Positions 34,694-44,083 of a stretch of DNA of 64,000 nt are shown piece by piece (the stretch's first letter is position 1; every line of letters begins with the position of its first letter). The DNA is taken from NCBI GenBank assembly GCA_024403335.1, contig JAKSSA010000001.1:1-64000 (forward strand), written 5' to 3'. The notes beneath the pieces are model-generated. The model saw nothing but the letters and a program-made list of their open reading frames with translations. It did no database searches and was not told where the DNA came from. This DNA comes from Lachnospiraceae bacterium. Its GTDB lineage: Bacteria > Bacillota > Clostridia > Lachnospirales > Lachnospiraceae. A program made the translations under genes and the position numbers.

Positions 34694-36331
34694 ATGGCAA
34701 TTTATGTTCAGCACAATATGGCTGCTGCCAACACAAACAGAATGTTAGGTGTAGCTACAAGCTCACTTTCAAAGAATACGGAGAAGCTCTCCTCCGGATA
34801 TAGAATTAACCGCGCAGCGGATGATGCTGCAGGCTTGGCTATTTCTGAAAAGATGCGTAGCCAGATCAGAGGTTTGGAGCAGGCCTCAACCAATGCACAG
34901 GATGGTATTTCAATGATCCAGACTGCAGAAGGTGCACTTGGTGAATCACATTCAATCTTACAGCGTATGCGTGAGCTTGCAGTTCAGGCAGCAAACGGTA
35001 CAGAAACAGACGACGACAGATCAAACATCCAGGACGAAATCACACAGCTTCAGGAAGAACTTGACAGAATTGCAGAATCAACAGAATTCAACACAATGAA
35101 GTTACTTGATGGTTCTTTGTCATCAGGCGGTGTTAAGTCAGGTTCAGCAGGACCTAAGTTCAGTGGTTATGATGAAGATTTAAAGGCATTCATTACATCA
35201 AGCGTTGTTGGTGTTAAGGTAGAAACTAATGTTACTGCAACAGCAGGTGGCGAAAGTGCTATCTGGTCTCAAGATGGTAAGACTTTAACCCTTAGCCTTT
35301 GCAAGGATGCTTCTTATACACAGACTCAGATTGATGAATTAGTTAAGAGCTCAAAGCAGGAAGATTCTTCAGCTACAAATCAGCCTGTAGATATTTCAAT
35401 CAAGCTTAATAATGGTGTTTATGTTGCTTCAGGTGCAACAACAGGTGCTAACTTAAATGCTGGTGCAGGTACTATTGCAGGTGTAAGAGCATATTCAGAT
35501 GCAACAACTTTAGCAAGTGCAGGCGCGTTCGTTGGTGCAAATAAGATTGTTTTCACCTCTAAGAAATATGGTGAAGATTACAACATTACAATTAATGTTA
35601 AGTTTGATGCAGTACATGGTGAAGAAAAGGCAGAATGCGTTACTAATGCAACCTATTCAATTTCAGGTAACCTTGATACACCTGGAACCTATGATTTAAG
35701 ACTCCAGTCAGGTAAGGAATATACAGAAACAGATATCGAAGAATTACTTGCAAAAGCAGGTTTGGCTATCGATGTTAAGTTTGAGGGTGAAGACCCTGAC
35801 CAGCCTAACACACTTTTCGTTACAGATGGTACAATTAATGTACCAGTTGTACTTCAGAATGGTGCAGGTTTAGGAGATGATGATGCCTTCCTTGGACAGG
35901 CTGCTTATGATGCAGGCGGAAGCGCAGGCAATGGTATTACCTTACAGGTTGGTGCTAATGACGGACAGACAATGTCCTTCTCAATTGATGCAATGGATGC
36001 CACATCACTTGGTGTAAATGGAACACATGTAAATGTTTCATCACAGACAAAGGCACAGGATTCGCTCAGCGCTATTGATGCTGCTATTGCTAAGATTTCA
36101 AAGCAGAGATCATCACTTGGTGCTATCCAGAACAGACTTGAGCACACAATTGCTAACCTTGATACTTCAGCTGAAAACCTTCAGACTTCAGAATCACGTA
36201 TTCGTGACGTTGATATGGCTTCTGAAATGGTTCAGTATTCAAAGAACAACATTATTCAGCAGGCCGGTCAGTCAATGCTTGCTCAGGCAAATCAGATTAA
36301 CCAGGGCGTTCTCTCATTGCTTCAGGGCTAA
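34694..36331 (+). CDS. fliC: Flagellin, second copy
   Basis: A 545-residue flagellin with the same length and nearly the same D0/D1 ends as the upstream copy, with a diverged middle domain (for example [20 protein letters not shown]). GGGAGG precedes the ATG. The two copies are tandem duplicates now separated by an IS200 element. Having two flagellins with different leaders may allow changes in filament composition. The C-terminus ends [11 protein letters not shown]. Confidence 0.97.
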   Translation: MAIYVQHNMAAANTNRMLGVATSSLSKNTEKLSSGYRINRAADDAAGLAISEKMRSQIRGLEQASTNAQDGISMIQTAEGALGESHSILQRMRELAVQAANGTETDDDRSNIQDEITQLQEELDRIAESTEFNTMKLLDGSLSSGGVKSGSAGPKFSGYDEDLKAFITSSVVGVKVETNVTATAGGESAIWSQDGKTLTLSLCKDASYTQTQIDELVKSSKQEDSSATNQPVDISIKLNNGVYVASGATTGANLNAGAGTIAGVRAYSDATTLASAGAFVGANKIVFTSKKYGEDYNITINVKFDAVHGEEKAECVTNATYSISGNLDTPGTYDLRLQSGKEYTETDIEELLAKAGLAIDVKFEGEDPDQPNTLFVTDGTINVPVVLQNGAGLGDDDAFLGQAAYDAGGSAGNGITLQVGANDGQTMSFSIDAMDATSLGVNGTHVNVSSQTKAQDSLSAIDAAIAKISKQRSSLGAIQNRLEHTIANLDTSAENLQTSESRIRDVDMASEMVQYSKNNIIQQAGQSMLAQANQINQGVLSLLQG

Positions 36332-36353
36332 TAAATATCGACATATTTTATTC

Positions 36354-36382
36354 GGGGCGTTCGAAAGAATGCCCCATTTTTT
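36354..36382 (+). terminator. Terminator of the second flagellin gene
   Basis: GGGGCGTTC, loop GAAA, GAATGCCCC with one G-T pair, then ATTTTTT. Confidence 0.9.
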
Positions 36383-36402
36383 ACTGAAAAAGGAAGTATT
36401 TT

Positions 36403-38001
36403 ATGGCAAAGAAATTATTAACAATCTCATTACTTGTATCTAACAGAATTGATACCATTGACAAGTGTTTAAGCTCATTAAAACCCATAATGGACGCACT
36501 TGATGCAGACTTAATTGTAGTTGATACGGTAGGTGAAGAAAATTCAGACGGTTCATTGGAAGTTGCAAGAAAGTAGACGGATAAGATTATTCATTTTGAC
36601 TGGATAAATGATTTTGCGGCTGCGCGTAATGTCGGACTGGATGCTGCTGACAGCGAGTGGTTTATGTTCATCGATGATGATGAATGGTTTGAAAGTACTG
36701 ACGAGATTATTAATTTCTTTAAATCAGGTGAGTATAAAAACTATATAACTGCAAATTATTACATACGAAATTACAGGGACTACGAGGGACACTATTCCAA
36801 AACACAGATTGGAAGATTGTTTAAGATGGAAGAAGGTGTACGCTTCCATGGAGCAATTCACGAAAAGCTTAATTTGAGTTTTAAGAATTCAAAGTGCTTA
36901 AAGGATTATGTACATCATTACGGATATGTTTACAAAAATGCTGACGAATATGCTGCAAAGGTTTTAAGAAACCGCCCGATTTTAGAGGAAATGTTAAAAA
37001 ACGATCCAGATAATATTGATAATGCAGCACAGTATCTTATTGAACTTGGAGCTTCAAGTGCATTAATAGAAAACTATAATGTGTCTAAAAAATATGCAGA
37101 ACAGTTTTTTGGTAGGACGGATAACCCGGCTTATACACTGATTTTAACCTACTATTTTTCTTATATGATGGATTGGGTAAATTCAATAGAAGAAATTGAG
37201 GCAGAATATAAGAAATATTATCTTATTGGCAAGCTTTCTCCTGTTGCACCGCCTATTATTGATTTTATGATGGGTAAGATGTACATGAAACACATGAAAT
37301 ACAGAAAGGCAATTCATCAGTTTGAAAGATACAGAGCCGGTGTGACTTTGGTAAGGGAAAGAGTATATAATTATGAGGCCTTACTGTCAGGCTTCAGCAT
37401 GTCATTTTATGAACAGGATGTGTTGAATGAAAGTTTATATCTTCAGGCCACCTGCTTCCTGGTATTGTGTCCTTTGGAAGGCCTTAACATTCAGGGCTTT
37501 GATTTGGATGAAGAAGGCATTAAGCTTAAGAACAGTATTTCGGATAAAGACAAGCTTGTTAATCAGGAAAAAGCAATCCTTCTTTTTAAGAGTATAAAGT
37601 GGGATGATGACATGGATGATCTTTTCAGCCAGATGTTTGTGTTTTTGTATGCCTGCAAGTTAAGAAAAAGAATGTTTGATTTTGAGGAATCAATCAAGCC
37701 CTGCATTAACAGTAATACCGCTTTATTTACGGCATGGAGAGCATTTTTTGAAGCAAAAATGCCTTTGCCTGAGTACCTGGTTTTGGTTGATGTTGAGCGA
37801 ATCAAGAAATTTGTTGAAAAATATCCTCAATATGTTGAAAATGCAAAGCAGCTTATTGTTGAAAGAAAAAGAGTAATTGAATTTAATGCACTTAAAGAAC
37901 AGCTGATAAAGGAAATTGAAAGTCTTCAGAATGAAGGAAAATATGACGAAGCCAGACAGCTTATTTATGAAGCTAAGAAACTTGGAGTTGAAATAAATTA
38001 A
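36403..38001 (+). pseudogene. Family 2 glycosyltransferase with TPR-like C-terminus, interrupted by TAG
   Basis: The full frame of 533 codons (532 residues if read through) starts at ATG 36403 behind AAGGAAG. Residues 1-57 (LTISLLVSNRIDTIDKCLSS, DLIVVDTVGEENSDGSLEVA) are the GT-A N-terminus; codon 58 is TAG (36574-36576); the same frame then continues with TDKIIHFDWINDFAAARNVG and FIDDDEWF, a DxD-like site. The C-terminal 300 residues are helical and TPR-like. Placement right after the flagellins suggests flagellin glycosylation. TAG differs by one base from Tyr codons. An open frame from ATG 36664 would lack the whole catalytic start. Confidence 0.85.
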
Positions 38002-38106
38002 TTTTTAAATTGGAAGAATATAAACTTTCCACTTTAGTTTGAAAAAATAATATGTAATATAATTCTTTACTTATCGGATAATTTATTGTTAAATATATGC
38101 TGCTTG

Positions 38107-38209
38107 TTTTCGGAAGTGAAAACAGGTAATAAGTAGCAGACATGCTGATACCTGTTATTTTTCGGAAATGAAAACAGGTCTAACTAGCAGAAATGCTGAC
38201 CCCTGTTAT
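38107..38209 (+). repeat. Two tandem 52/51-bp hairpin units before the MATE gene
   Basis: Unit 1 (38107-38158) and unit 2 (38159-38209) each begin TTTTCGGAA-TGAAAACAGGT and end CCTGTTAT. Each folds as outer stem AACAGG(T)/(A)CCTGTT, an internal loop, and an inner stem AGCA/TGCT with a four-base loop (GACA in unit 1, GAAA in unit 2). Differences lie in loops and one stem end, so pairing is kept. They sit 63 bp before the MATE start. Confidence 0.8.
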
Positions 38210-38271
38210 ATGAGACAACAGCGGTTATACGATAACAAATATTATATTATTGTATAAAGAAGGAAAAATTA

Positions 38272-39672
38272 ATGGCTCGTTTTAAGGAAAAAGTAGTAAG
38301 TTTAATCGGAGCGCAGGACATGACGGTAGGTAATCCTACGAGTGTAATGCTTAAGTTTGCCGTTCCTCTTTTGATTGGTAATTTTGCACAGCAGCTTTAT
38401 AACACAGTAGATGCTATTATTGTTGGTAAGCATATTGGTGATGGCGCATTAGGTGCAGTTGGTGCATCAAATCCTATTTTGAACCTGATTTTGTCACTTT
38501 TTATGGGTGTTGCCACAGGTGCAGGAATTGTAGTAGCTCAGTATTTTGGTGCGAAGGATCGAAAGAGGTTATCTAAATCAGTAGGTAATATTTTACTTAT
38601 GACATTGGTTGTAGGTATTGTTACTACTATTTTTGGTATTGTTATCACAACTCCGGTACTTAAACTGACACAGACTCCTGATGATATTTTTGCGGATGCA
38701 AGAAGTTATTTGCTTATTATCATGGCAGGCTTCATAGGTACTGCTTTTTATAACATGGGTGCAGGTATTTTAAGAGGTCTTGGGGACTCTATCATGCCTT
38801 TGGTGTTCCTTTTGGTTGCCTGCGGTATAAATATTGTTTTGGACCTTTTGTTTGTCGCAGCTTTTAAATGGGGAGTTGCAGGTGTGGCATATGCTACCAT
38901 AATCGCTCAGTTTATATCTGCAATTTTGACAGTTTGGCGTATTTTCTCAATGAAAGCCCAGCTTGATTTTGATAAAGAGGCATTTACTCCTGATTATCCT
39001 CTTTGCTTTAGAATTGTAAGAATAGGTCTTCCTGCAGGTTTGACACAGGCTATATTTGCAAGTGCGCAGGTATTTGTTCAGTCTTTAACCAATTCCTTTG
39101 GAACGGCATTTATAGCTACTACCACTGCTGTAATGAGAGTAGACGGATTCGCGATGATGCCAAACTTTACTTTTGGTATGGCAATGACTACTTATGTAGG
39201 ACAAAATGTTGGTGCAAAAAACAAAGAAAGAGTGGATAAAGCTGCTTTTCATGGTTTAAGAATGGGATTAATCACATCGGCAGTTTTGATTGCGGCCATT
39301 CTCATATTCAGTGAAGGCTTGCTTTCTATTTTTACAGAGACAGAAGAAGTAATCGACATGGGTGCAAGAATGATAAGATTACTTGCCTTTGGATATTTTG
39401 CATTTTGTGTAACACAGACTTTGGGTGGTATTATGCGAGGCGCAGGCGATACCATGACACCTATGGTAATATCTTTGATTACTACAATCATTGTTCGTTT
39501 ACCTTCGGCATATGGAATTGCATACCTGACAAGATCTCCTGAATTGCCAAATGGTATGCCTGAGTCAATATATTATTCGCTGCTGATTGCCTGGGTTATT
39601 GGTGCAGTAGCGACGATTATAGCTTACCTTACAGGTGTATGGAAAAGAAAAATTGTCTGGGATGCTAAATAA
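38272..39672 (+). CDS. MATE family efflux transporter
   Basis: A 466-residue, 12-helix MATE exporter, probably using Na+ or H+ to expel cationic compounds. It shows the two-fold repeat (PLLIGNFAQQLYNTVDAIIV in the first half and GLPAGLTQAIFASAQVFVQS in the second) and the GAGILRGLGDS and GGIMRGAGDTM motifs. GAAGGAAAAATTA precedes ATG 38272. Length is normal. Two tandem RNA-like hairpin units upstream could regulate it. Its substrate cannot be read from sequence. Confidence 0.93.
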   Translation: MARFKEKVVSLIGAQDMTVGNPTSVMLKFAVPLLIGNFAQQLYNTVDAIIVGKHIGDGALGAVGASNPILNLILSLFMGVATGAGIVVAQYFGAKDRKRLSKSVGNILLMTLVVGIVTTIFGIVITTPVLKLTQTPDDIFADARSYLLIIMAGFIGTAFYNMGAGILRGLGDSIMPLVFLLVACGINIVLDLLFVAAFKWGVAGVAYATIIAQFISAILTVWRIFSMKAQLDFDKEAFTPDYPLCFRIVRIGLPAGLTQAIFASAQVFVQSLTNSFGTAFIATTTAVMRVDGFAMMPNFTFGMAMTTYVGQNVGAKNKERVDKAAFHGLRMGLITSAVLIAAILIFSEGLLSIFTETEEVIDMGARMIRLLAFGYFAFCVTQTLGGIMRGAGDTMTPMVISLITTIIVRLPSAYGIAYLTRSPELPNGMPESIYYSLLIAWVIGAVATIIAYLTGVWKRKIVWDAK

Positions 39673-39688
39673 TTATGTGAGAAATAAA

Positions 39689-39766
39689 TGATTGTTTAGT
39701 GATATAAATAATTGTTTGTGATTTAATAATTGTTTAGTGATATTAATGATTGTCTTAGGAATTTAA
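39689..39766. repeat. Four degenerate ~20-bp repeats
   Basis: Units starting at 39689, 39709, 39727 and 39747 share TRATTGTTTAGTGATATAA with variation (for example TGATTGTTTAGTGATATAAA and TAATTGTTTAGTGATATTAA). They fill the gap between the MATE gene and the radical SAM gene, up to the TTAGGA site. Confidence 0.7.
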
Positions 39767-40459
39767 ATGAATATTCATGGTTTGAACAAATTAACATTGT
39801 TGGATTATCCGGGAAAGTTATCAGCGCTTGTTTTTACAGGCGCTTGTAATTTCAGATGTCCTTTTTGCCAGAATGCGTCCTTAGTATTAAGACCTGATAG
39901 TCAGCCTTTGATTATGGAGGAAGAATTTTTCAGATTTTTAGAATCAAGAAAAGGCGTTTTGGAGGGCGTTTGCATAACAGGTGGTGAGCCGACTTTACAA
40001 AAGGACTTACCTGATTTTGCCGGAAGAATAAAAGAGCTTGGTTTTCTTGTTAAGCTTGATACTAATGGGTACAAACCTGATGTTTTAAAAACAATGGTTA
40101 ATGAAGGCTTGGTTGACTATGTTGCCATGGATATTAAGAATTCAAAAGATCGATATGCAGAAACGGCAGGACTTAGTTTTTTTGATATTACAAAGATAGA
40201 AGAAAGTGTTGAATTTTTAAAAACAGGAAACGTTGATTATGAATTCAGAACTACTGTTACGAAAACTTTTCATGACTTGCAGTCAGTACTCGAAATGTCA
40301 GAATGGATAAAAGGCGCAAAAAGATATTATTTACAAAGTTTTAAAGATTCAGGAGATTTGATTGATAAGAAAACGCAGGGATATAGCGAAGCTGAAATGA
40401 AGGAATTGTTTAATCAGGTAAAAACAATTGTCCACAGCGCCGAATTGCGTGGCATATAG
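39767..40459 (+). CDS. Anaerobic ribonucleoside-triphosphate reductase activating protein-like radical SAM enzyme
   Basis: A 230-residue radical SAM protein with CxxxCxxC as CNFRCPFCQNA and the GGEPT motif (CITGGEPTLQ). The start MNIHGLNKLTLLDYPGKLSA is typical of the NrdG2/TIGR02495 group, which generate a glycyl radical in class III ribonucleotide reductase. The expected nrdD is not adjacent; the next gene is a 47-residue ORF of unknown function, so the client is open. ATTTAGGAATTTAA is the only ribosome site and is within the repeat tract. Confidence 0.88.
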   Translation: MNIHGLNKLTLLDYPGKLSALVFTGACNFRCPFCQNASLVLRPDSQPLIMEEEFFRFLESRKGVLEGVCITGGEPTLQKDLPDFAGRIKELGFLVKLDTNGYKPDVLKTMVNEGLVDYVAMDIKNSKDRYAETAGLSFFDITKIEESVEFLKTGNVDYEFRTTVTKTFHDLQSVLEMSEWIKGAKRYYLQSFKDSGDLIDKKTQGYSEAEMKELFNQVKTIVHSAELRGI

Positions 40460-40472
40460 ATGAGGAGAGTTT

Positions 40473-40616
40473 ATGGAATATCTAGATGCCTTATATAAAG
40501 CCGTGGCGACTCTTGCTGTTTTGTGTGAGAAAAATGGCTTTGAGTACGATATGTTCACATATTCTCTTGATGAACAGCGTAAATTTATGGCAGAGAAATA
40601 TCAAATAAGAATATGA
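40473..40616 (+). CDS. Small acidic protein, 47 residues
   Basis: A short gene with GAGGAGA just upstream of ATG 40473, reading MEYLDALYKAVATLAVLCEK then NGFEYDMFTYSLDEQRKFMA. It is compact, helical and well placed, 13 bp after the radical SAM stop and 42 bp before the next gene. I do not recognise it. It could be a small partner of either radical SAM gene. Confidence 0.6.
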   Translation: MEYLDALYKAVATLAVLCEKNGFEYDMFTYSLDEQRKFMAEKYQIRI

Positions 40617-40658
40617 GATAATATTGGCATTCCTGTGGTTGCTGATTAAGGAGTCTGT

Positions 40659-41762
40659 ATGGTTATTAGAGCTAAAAGAAAAGAATTGTTTTCGGGAAAA
40701 GAACTTACAAAATTACAAAAGAATAATTCTGAACTTAATATTAAGGAAATTGACGAAAAGGCCACAGTGCTTAATTCATATCCGAGAAGACTTGTTTTTG
40801 AGCTGACAAATGCATGCAATTTAAACTGTGTAATGTGTGGAAGAAATGCAGCGGATTTTAAGCCGACAGTTTTTGATATGGAGGTTTTCAAAAGCTTTGA
40901 ACCATTGATGGACACGATAGAGGAAGTTACTTTGATGGGATGGGGAGAGCCTACAATTCATCCTCATTTTAATGAAATGCTTCAGATTATTGACAAACAC
41001 AGTGCAAGAAAATACTTTTGCACAAACGGTATGAATCTGAAGAAAATTAAGGAAGCCATTTTTGATTACCATGTTGATGTATTTGCTGTAAGTCTTGACG
41101 GTGCAACAGATGAAACAAATGGAAGGATAAGGCGTGGCTCAAAAATTGAGCAGATAAAAGAAGATTTGAAGGATATTGTCAGAATTAAGAAGGAAAAAGG
41201 TCTTAAATACCCTTGGATTAATTTTGTTTTCTGCGCCATGCAGTCAAATATTCACGAGCTTCCTGATTTGGTGCGACTTGCAGCAGAAATTGGAATTGAG
41301 GAAGTTAAAGTTGTATATCTGACGGTATTTGGTGAGGATTTGTTAAATGAAACTTTGTGGGGAAGCGAAGACAAGGTTAAAAGCATATTCGATGAAGCCT
41401 TAAAGGTTGCAGATGAACTTGGGATTGTCATGAAGCTTCCGCATCTTGTGGGCGAGGATATTGCAGGAGATGCATATCATAAGGATTGCTTTGTTTCTTG
41501 GAGAGACTTCTTCTTAGGCTCTGATGGCTTTGTCAGACCTTGTATGTCAACTCCTGTACAATTTTTCAAATATGATATGCAAAGGCCATTTATGGATATG
41601 TGGAACGACTTGAAATATCAGGAATACAGAAAGAATGTAAATGCAGCAGAGAGTATGGACAGCCCCTGCAAGAGATGCTATCAGTCTTCACATTGTAACT
41701 GGAACAGAAAAGAATCATTTATTCAGATTGGAGAAAATTTCTCACCTGATTGGGAAAAATAA
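40659..41762 (+). CDS. Radical SAM/SPASM protein
   Basis: A 367-residue radical SAM enzyme. The core has CNLNCVMCGRN (CxxxCxxC, with AdoMet cluster), then TLMGWGEPTIHPHF and AVSLDGATDETNGRIRRGSK. The C-terminus carries extra Cys (CFVSWRDFFLGSDGFVRPCM; CKRCYQSSHC), a SPASM-type auxiliary cluster. Such enzymes modify peptides or act in surface polysaccharide loci; here it precedes rfbH by only 6 bp. AAGGAGT precedes ATG 40659. The substrate is unknown. Confidence 0.85.
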   Translation: MVIRAKRKELFSGKELTKLQKNNSELNIKEIDEKATVLNSYPRRLVFELTNACNLNCVMCGRNAADFKPTVFDMEVFKSFEPLMDTIEEVTLMGWGEPTIHPHFNEMLQIIDKHSARKYFCTNGMNLKKIKEAIFDYHVDVFAVSLDGATDETNGRIRRGSKIEQIKEDLKDIVRIKKEKGLKYPWINFVFCAMQSNIHELPDLVRLAAEIGIEEVKVVYLTVFGEDLLNETLWGSEDKVKSIFDEALKVADELGIVMKLPHLVGEDIAGDAYHKDCFVSWRDFFLGSDGFVRPCMSTPVQFFKYDMQRPFMDMWNDLKYQEYRKNVNAAESMDSPCKRCYQSSHCNWNRKESFIQIGENFSPDWEK

Positions 41763-41768
41763 GGGAAT

Positions 41769-43109
41769 ATGAAAAAATCAGAGGAAATCAAAGATAAAAT
41801 TCTTTCTTTAGTGAAAGAATACTATAATTTGGAGCATAAAGAAAAAAAGGAATTTGAACCCGGAGACAGAATATGCTATTCGGGAAGAGTTTTTGATGAA
41901 GATGAAATGGTAAATCTTGTCAGCTCTTCTCTTGAATTCTGGCTGACTTCAGGACACTATGTAAAAGAGTTTGAAGAAGGTCTTGGTGGATATTTAGGAG
42001 TAAAACATGTATCCTTAGTGAATTCGGGCTCTTCTGCAAATTTACTTGCATTTATGGCACTGACTTCACCTGAACTCGGAGAGAGAAGAATAAAAAAAGG
42101 CGACGAGGTAATTGGTGTGGCTGCAGCATTTCCGACTACTGTTAATCCGATTATTCAGTATGGAGCAGTTCCGGTTTTTCTGGATGTTACTTTGCCCACT
42201 TATAATATTGACGTGTCAAAACTTGAAGAGGCTCGTACGGAAAAAACAAAGGCAGTATTTGTTGCCCATACGCTCGGTAACCCGATAGATTTGAAAGCTG
42301 TTAAAGAATTTTGTGATAAATATAAGCTTTGGCTTATTGAAGATAACTGTGATGCACTTGGTACTGAATATTTTATTGACGGAGAATGGAAAAAGACCGG
42401 AACAATAGGAGATATTTCAACCTGCAGCTTTTATCCGCCCCATCATATTACTTTAGGAGAAGGTGGCGCAGTCTGCACAAATAATACAAAACTTTATCGT
42501 CTGGTTAATTCTTTCAGGGACTGGGGAAGAGACTGTTATTGTGCATCAGGCGTTGACGATACCTGTAAGCACAGATATTCACAGCAGTTCGGAGAACTTC
42601 CTGCAGGTTATGACCATAAATATGTTTATTCACATTTCGGGTATAATTTGAAGGCAACGGATATGCAGGCTTCAGTAGGTTGTGCCCAGTTGAAAAAATT
42701 GCCTGAATTCGTTGAAATGCGAAAGAAAAACTGGAATTATTTAAGAGAAAAGCTTGAAATTTTGAAAGATAAGTTTGTATTACCTGAAGCGACCGAAAAT
42801 TCAAAGCCGAGCTGGTTTGGCTTTTTGATGACGGTAAAAGACGATGCCGGGTTTACAAGGGACGAAATAACACAGTTTCTTGAAAGCGAAAACATACAAA
42901 CCAGAAACCTTTTTTCAGGCAATTATATTAAACATCCCTGTTTTGATGAAATGAGAAAAGATGGCCAGGGATACAGGGTTGTCGGTGAACTTGAAAATAC
43001 GGATAAAATTATGAGCAATTCCTTCTGGATTGGTGTATATCCGGGAATGAACAGGGAAAAGCTTGACTATATGATTAAAAAAATTAGCGAGTTTGCAGCG
43101 ACAAAGTAA
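41769..43109 (+). CDS. rfbH: CDP-4-keto-6-deoxyglucose 3-dehydrase (RfbH/E1 type)
   Basis: A 446-residue PLP/PMP-fold enzyme of the DegT superfamily. The typical Schiff-base Lys position reads His (FYPPHHITLGEGGAVCTNN), which distinguishes the E1 dehydrase from aminotransferases: it makes the 3-deoxy step of CDP-3,6-dideoxyhexoses. VNSGSSANLLAFMAL and Cys pairs for its Fe-S cluster (DCYCASGVDDTCKHRYSQQF) are also visible. Together with rfbF next door it points to dideoxy-sugar synthesis for surface polysaccharide. No rfbG (CDP-glucose 4,6-dehydratase) is seen here. Confidence 0.92.
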   Translation: MKKSEEIKDKILSLVKEYYNLEHKEKKEFEPGDRICYSGRVFDEDEMVNLVSSSLEFWLTSGHYVKEFEEGLGGYLGVKHVSLVNSGSSANLLAFMALTSPELGERRIKKGDEVIGVAAAFPTTVNPIIQYGAVPVFLDVTLPTYNIDVSKLEEARTEKTKAVFVAHTLGNPIDLKAVKEFCDKYKLWLIEDNCDALGTEYFIDGEWKKTGTIGDISTCSFYPPHHITLGEGGAVCTNNTKLYRLVNSFRDWGRDCYCASGVDDTCKHRYSQQFGELPAGYDHKYVYSHFGYNLKATDMQASVGCAQLKKLPEFVEMRKKNWNYLREKLEILKDKFVLPEATENSKPSWFGFLMTVKDDAGFTRDEITQFLESENIQTRNLFSGNYIKHPCFDEMRKDGQGYRVVGELENTDKIMSNSFWIGVYPGMNREKLDYMIKKISEFAATK

Positions 43110-43306
43110 TATTCGTTTTATTGTGTTTATGCCTGATGCTTTTTAAGTTTGCAGTATTTGAATAAATATTGCTGAATAAGTATAAAAATGTTTCCCTAAT
43201 TGTTTCTGATTGTTTCTGCAAACGGCTTTCCAATATTTAGTTGCAAGTGAAGTTTTCGTATATTAAAATATAGGTGTTTTATAATGCTTATGACGGGAGG
43301 AATTCC

Positions 43307-44083
43307 ATGAAGGTTGTATTACTTGCAGGTGGTTACGGAACCAGGATTTCGGAAGAAAGTGATTTAAGACCGAAACCGATGGTGGAAATCGGTGGAAAGC
43401 CTATTTTGTGGCATATAATGAAAACTTACTCATATTACGGCTTCAATGATTTTATCATTTGTGCCGGATATAAGCAGGAATATATTAAGCAGTGGTTTGC
43501 AAATTATTATTTAAATACAAATGATGTTACCTTTGACTATACCAATGATGGTGATATGACAATTCACAGAGGGAAGGTAGAACCCTGGAAGGTTACGGTT
43601 TGCGATACCGGCTACAAAACCATGACCGGAGGTCGAATCAAGCGTATAGAGCAGTATGTAAAGGGTGAAACTTTTATGATGACCTATGGCGACGGAGTAA
43701 GTGATATTAACATAAATCATTTGCTTGAATTTCATAAGTCACATGGCAAGATTGCTACTTTGTCTTCAGTTATAAGGCAGCAGCAAAAGGGCGTTTTGAA
43801 AATTAATTCTGTGGGTTCGGTACAGGCTTTTCGTGAAAAGAAGGATATGGACGGTTCGCCCATCAATGTAGGATATATGGTTTTGGAACCGGGTATTTTT
43901 GATTATTTGGAAGATGATCAGACAGTACTTGAAGAAGGACCGATGGAAAGACTGGTTGCTGATAAACAGCTTATGAGCTATCGTCATAAGGGCTTTTGGC
44001 AGTGCATGGATACTTTGTTTGAAATGCGTCAGTTAGAGGCAATGTGGGATAGCAAGCAGGCACCCTGGAAGGTCTGGGAATAG
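43307..44083 (+). CDS. rfbF: Glucose-1-phosphate cytidylyltransferase
   Basis: A 258-residue nucleotidyltransferase that makes CDP-glucose from CTP and glucose-1-phosphate. It has VVLLAGGYGTRISEESDLRP, KPMVEIGGKPILWHIMKTYS and a YGDGVSDIN motif. ATG 43307 follows GGGAGGAATTCC; an earlier start would include unrelated codons. It supplies the substrate for rfbH-type dideoxy-sugars. The stop TAG overlaps the GTG start of the next gene. Confidence 0.95.
   Translation: MKVVLLAGGYGTRISEESDLRPKPMVEIGGKPILWHIMKTYSYYGFNDFIICAGYKQEYIKQWFANYYLNTNDVTFDYTNDGDMTIHRGKVEPWKVTVCDTGYKTMTGGRIKRIEQYVKGETFMMTYGDGVSDININHLLEFHKSHGKIATLSSVIRQQQKGVLKINSVGSVQAFREKKDMDGSPINVGYMVLEPGIFDYLEDDQTVLEEGPMERLVADKQLMSYRHKGFWQCMDTLFEMRQLEAMWDSKQAPWKVWE

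Noticed and set aside
36574..36576. Pyrrolysine or selenocysteine recoding at the TAG
   Set aside because: Pyl uses TAG, but no PylT/PylS or downstream recoding element is seen and the family has no Pyl; a point mutation is simpler.
38107..38209. CRISPR array
   Set aside because: Only two units, no spacers between them and no cas genes in the window.
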